From the NCBI RefSeq assembly GCF_001400735.1, contig NZ_LJPW01000054.1, forward strand, positions 113,841 through 177,840: 64,000 nucleotides of DNA. The letters are read 5' to 3'. This document shows, in pieces, positions 62,999-64,000 of this stretch (positions are counted from its first letter, which is position 1; each line of letters begins with the position of its first letter). The translations under genes and the position numbers were made by a program. The notes under the pieces are model-generated. The model did no database searches. It was not told the DNA's origin and worked only from the letters and a program-made list of their open reading frames with translations. The stretch is from Pseudomonas caricapapayae (lineage in GTDB: Bacteria > Pseudomonadota > Gammaproteobacteria > Pseudomonadales > Pseudomonadaceae).

Positions 62999-64000
62999 CT
63001 ACTCGCTGTGCAGGTTTGCATAAATCGACTCTGCGAGCTTTTTACTGATTCCGGGTGCTTTTGCGATTTCATCGATGCTGGCACGGGACAATTCCTGTAA
63101 TCCGCCGAAATGCTTGAGCAGGTCACGACGCCGGGTCGGTCCGACTCCTGCAACACCCTCAAGCGTCGAGGTGCGTCGAGTCTTGCCACGTCGTGCGCGG
63201 TGACCGGTGATCGCGAAGCGGTGAGCCTCGTCGCGAATCTGCTGGATGAGGTGCAGCGCAGGAGAATCGCCGGGCAGCGTGAACTCATGAGCGGCGTCGT
63301 TCAGGTACAAGGTCTCGAAACCGGCCTTGCGCGTAGTGCCCTTGGCAACACCGAGCAGGATAAGCTCAGGAACCTGTAACTCATTGAGTACATCACGGGC
63401 CATGGACATCTGCCCCTTGCCGCCGTCCACCAGCAGCACATCCGGCAACTTGCCCTCCCCGGCCTTGATGCGGCTGTAGCGTCTCGTCAACGCCTGGTGC
63501 ATGGCTGCGTAGTCATCACCCGCAGTCACGCCTTCGATATTGAAGCGCCGGTAATCGGACTTGATCGGGCCTTCGGGGCCGAACACCACGCAAGACGCTA
63601 CGGTCGCCTCACCGCTGGAATGGCTGATGTCGTAGCATTCCAGGCGCATCGGCGGGTCTTCAAGACCCAGCACTCTGGCCAACGCTTCGAATCGCGACGC
63701 AACGTGCTGACGGTTGGCCAGCCGCGCGGTCAGTGCCTGCTCGGCATTGGTGACCGCCATTTGCTGCCAGCGCGCCCGGGTGCCGCGCACACGATGGCTG
63801 ATAACCATCTCGACGCCGCGCAGCTCTTCAATGGCGTCGACCAGCGCCGGGAAATCTTCGTTGATGACGTTGACGATGACTTCGCCGGGCAGCTCACGGT
63901 CGATGCCGCCGAGGAAATACTGAGCCAGGAAGGCCGACATTACTTCGCCGACCTCCTCCTCTATGCCCACCTGCGGGAAGAAATTCTTGCTGCCCAGCAC
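62999..64000 (-). CDS. uvrC: Excinuclease ABC subunit C, C-terminal part (cut by window edge)
   Basis: The last 333 residues; the 5' end lies beyond base 64000. Visible are the end of the UVR-interaction region, the RNase H-like endonuclease domain ([62 protein letters not shown]), and the C-terminal double helix-hairpin-helix ([48 protein letters not shown]). It makes the incisions in nucleotide-excision repair. Confidence 0.97.
   Translation of the reverse strand: MLGSKNFFPQVGIEEEVGEVMSAFLAQYFLGGIDRELPGEVIVNVINEDFPALVDAIEELRGVEMVISHRVRGTRARWQQMAVTNAEQALTARLANRQHVASRFEALARVLGLEDPPMRLECYDISHSSGEATVASCVVFGPEGPIKSDYRRFNIEGVTAGDDYAAMHQALTRRYSRIKAGEGKLPDVLLVDGGKGQMSMARDVLNELQVPELILLGVAKGTTRKAGFETLYLNDAAHEFTLPGDSPALHLIQQIRDEAHRFAITGHRARRGKTRRTSTLEGVAGVGPTRRRDLLKHFGGLQELSRASIDEIAKAPGISKKLAESIYANLHSE

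Overview
The window looks like a chromosomal stretch of a plant-associated pseudomonad of the Pseudomonas syringae group. The right end carries the conserved Pseudomonas order uvrC - pgsA - tRNA-Gly, the genes are rich in G and C with Pseudomonas-type codon use, and a HrpL-type promoter (hrp box) precedes a type III chaperone/effector pair. No insertion sequence, prophage, CRISPR array or replication origin was seen.

Layout. (1) 1-10.0 kb: an AT-rich gene fragment at the left edge, a secreted tannase/feruloyl esterase, and a complete RND efflux operon with a divergent two-component system. (2) 10.2-25.9 kb: an SfnB-type sulfur-scavenging region. It holds a flavin monooxygenase, a solitary SfnB-like C-terminal domain, SfnB, a five-part branched-chain-type ABC importer with a degenerate AMP-binding protein, a second acyl-CoA-dehydrogenase-type flavoenzyme, and a sugar-type ABC importer. 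Three near-identical 18-bp palindromes and four -24/-12 promoters tie these transcription units into one apparent sigma-54 regulon. (3) 25.9-30 kb: a chemoreceptor, a VirK-family protein, a DUF3237 protein and a papain-like cysteine protease. (4) 30-36.6 kb: the xylose genes xylR and xylAFGH. (5) 36.65-38.4 kb: a hrp box, a CesT-like chaperone and a putative zinc-metalloprotease effector. (6) 38.4-45.7 kb: a six-gene operon with a TonB receptor, a polar amino-acid ABC importer, a flavin amine oxidase and RidA, apparently for importing and oxidising an amine or amino acid. (7) 46.3-57.3 kb: a DUF3313 lipoprotein, then a two-armed cluster whose gene content matches rhizopine (moc) catabolism. 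One arm has an oxygenase of the desaturase fold, a Rieske ferredoxin, a ferredoxin reductase and a sugar isomerase fold; the other has an inositol-type dehydrogenase, a TIM-barrel protein and a rhizopine/inositol-type binding protein. A LacI-type regulator and a sigma-54 activator lie between the arms. (8) 57.3-62.1 kb: small regulator/target pairs (Crp-like with a membrane protein, LysR with SRPBCC, Lrp with LysE). (9) 62.2-64 kb: tRNA-Gly(GCC), pgsA and the 3' part of uvrC.

Main points for a second look: the hrp-box chaperone/gluzincin effector pair; the sigma-54 regulon joining sulfur genes to a sugar-type importer; the moc-like cluster with a clear sigma-54 promoter and nested dyad; and a near-duplicate repressible promoter at 28.8 kb and 47.2 kb. 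Product names come from reading motifs and recalling families. No database search was run.
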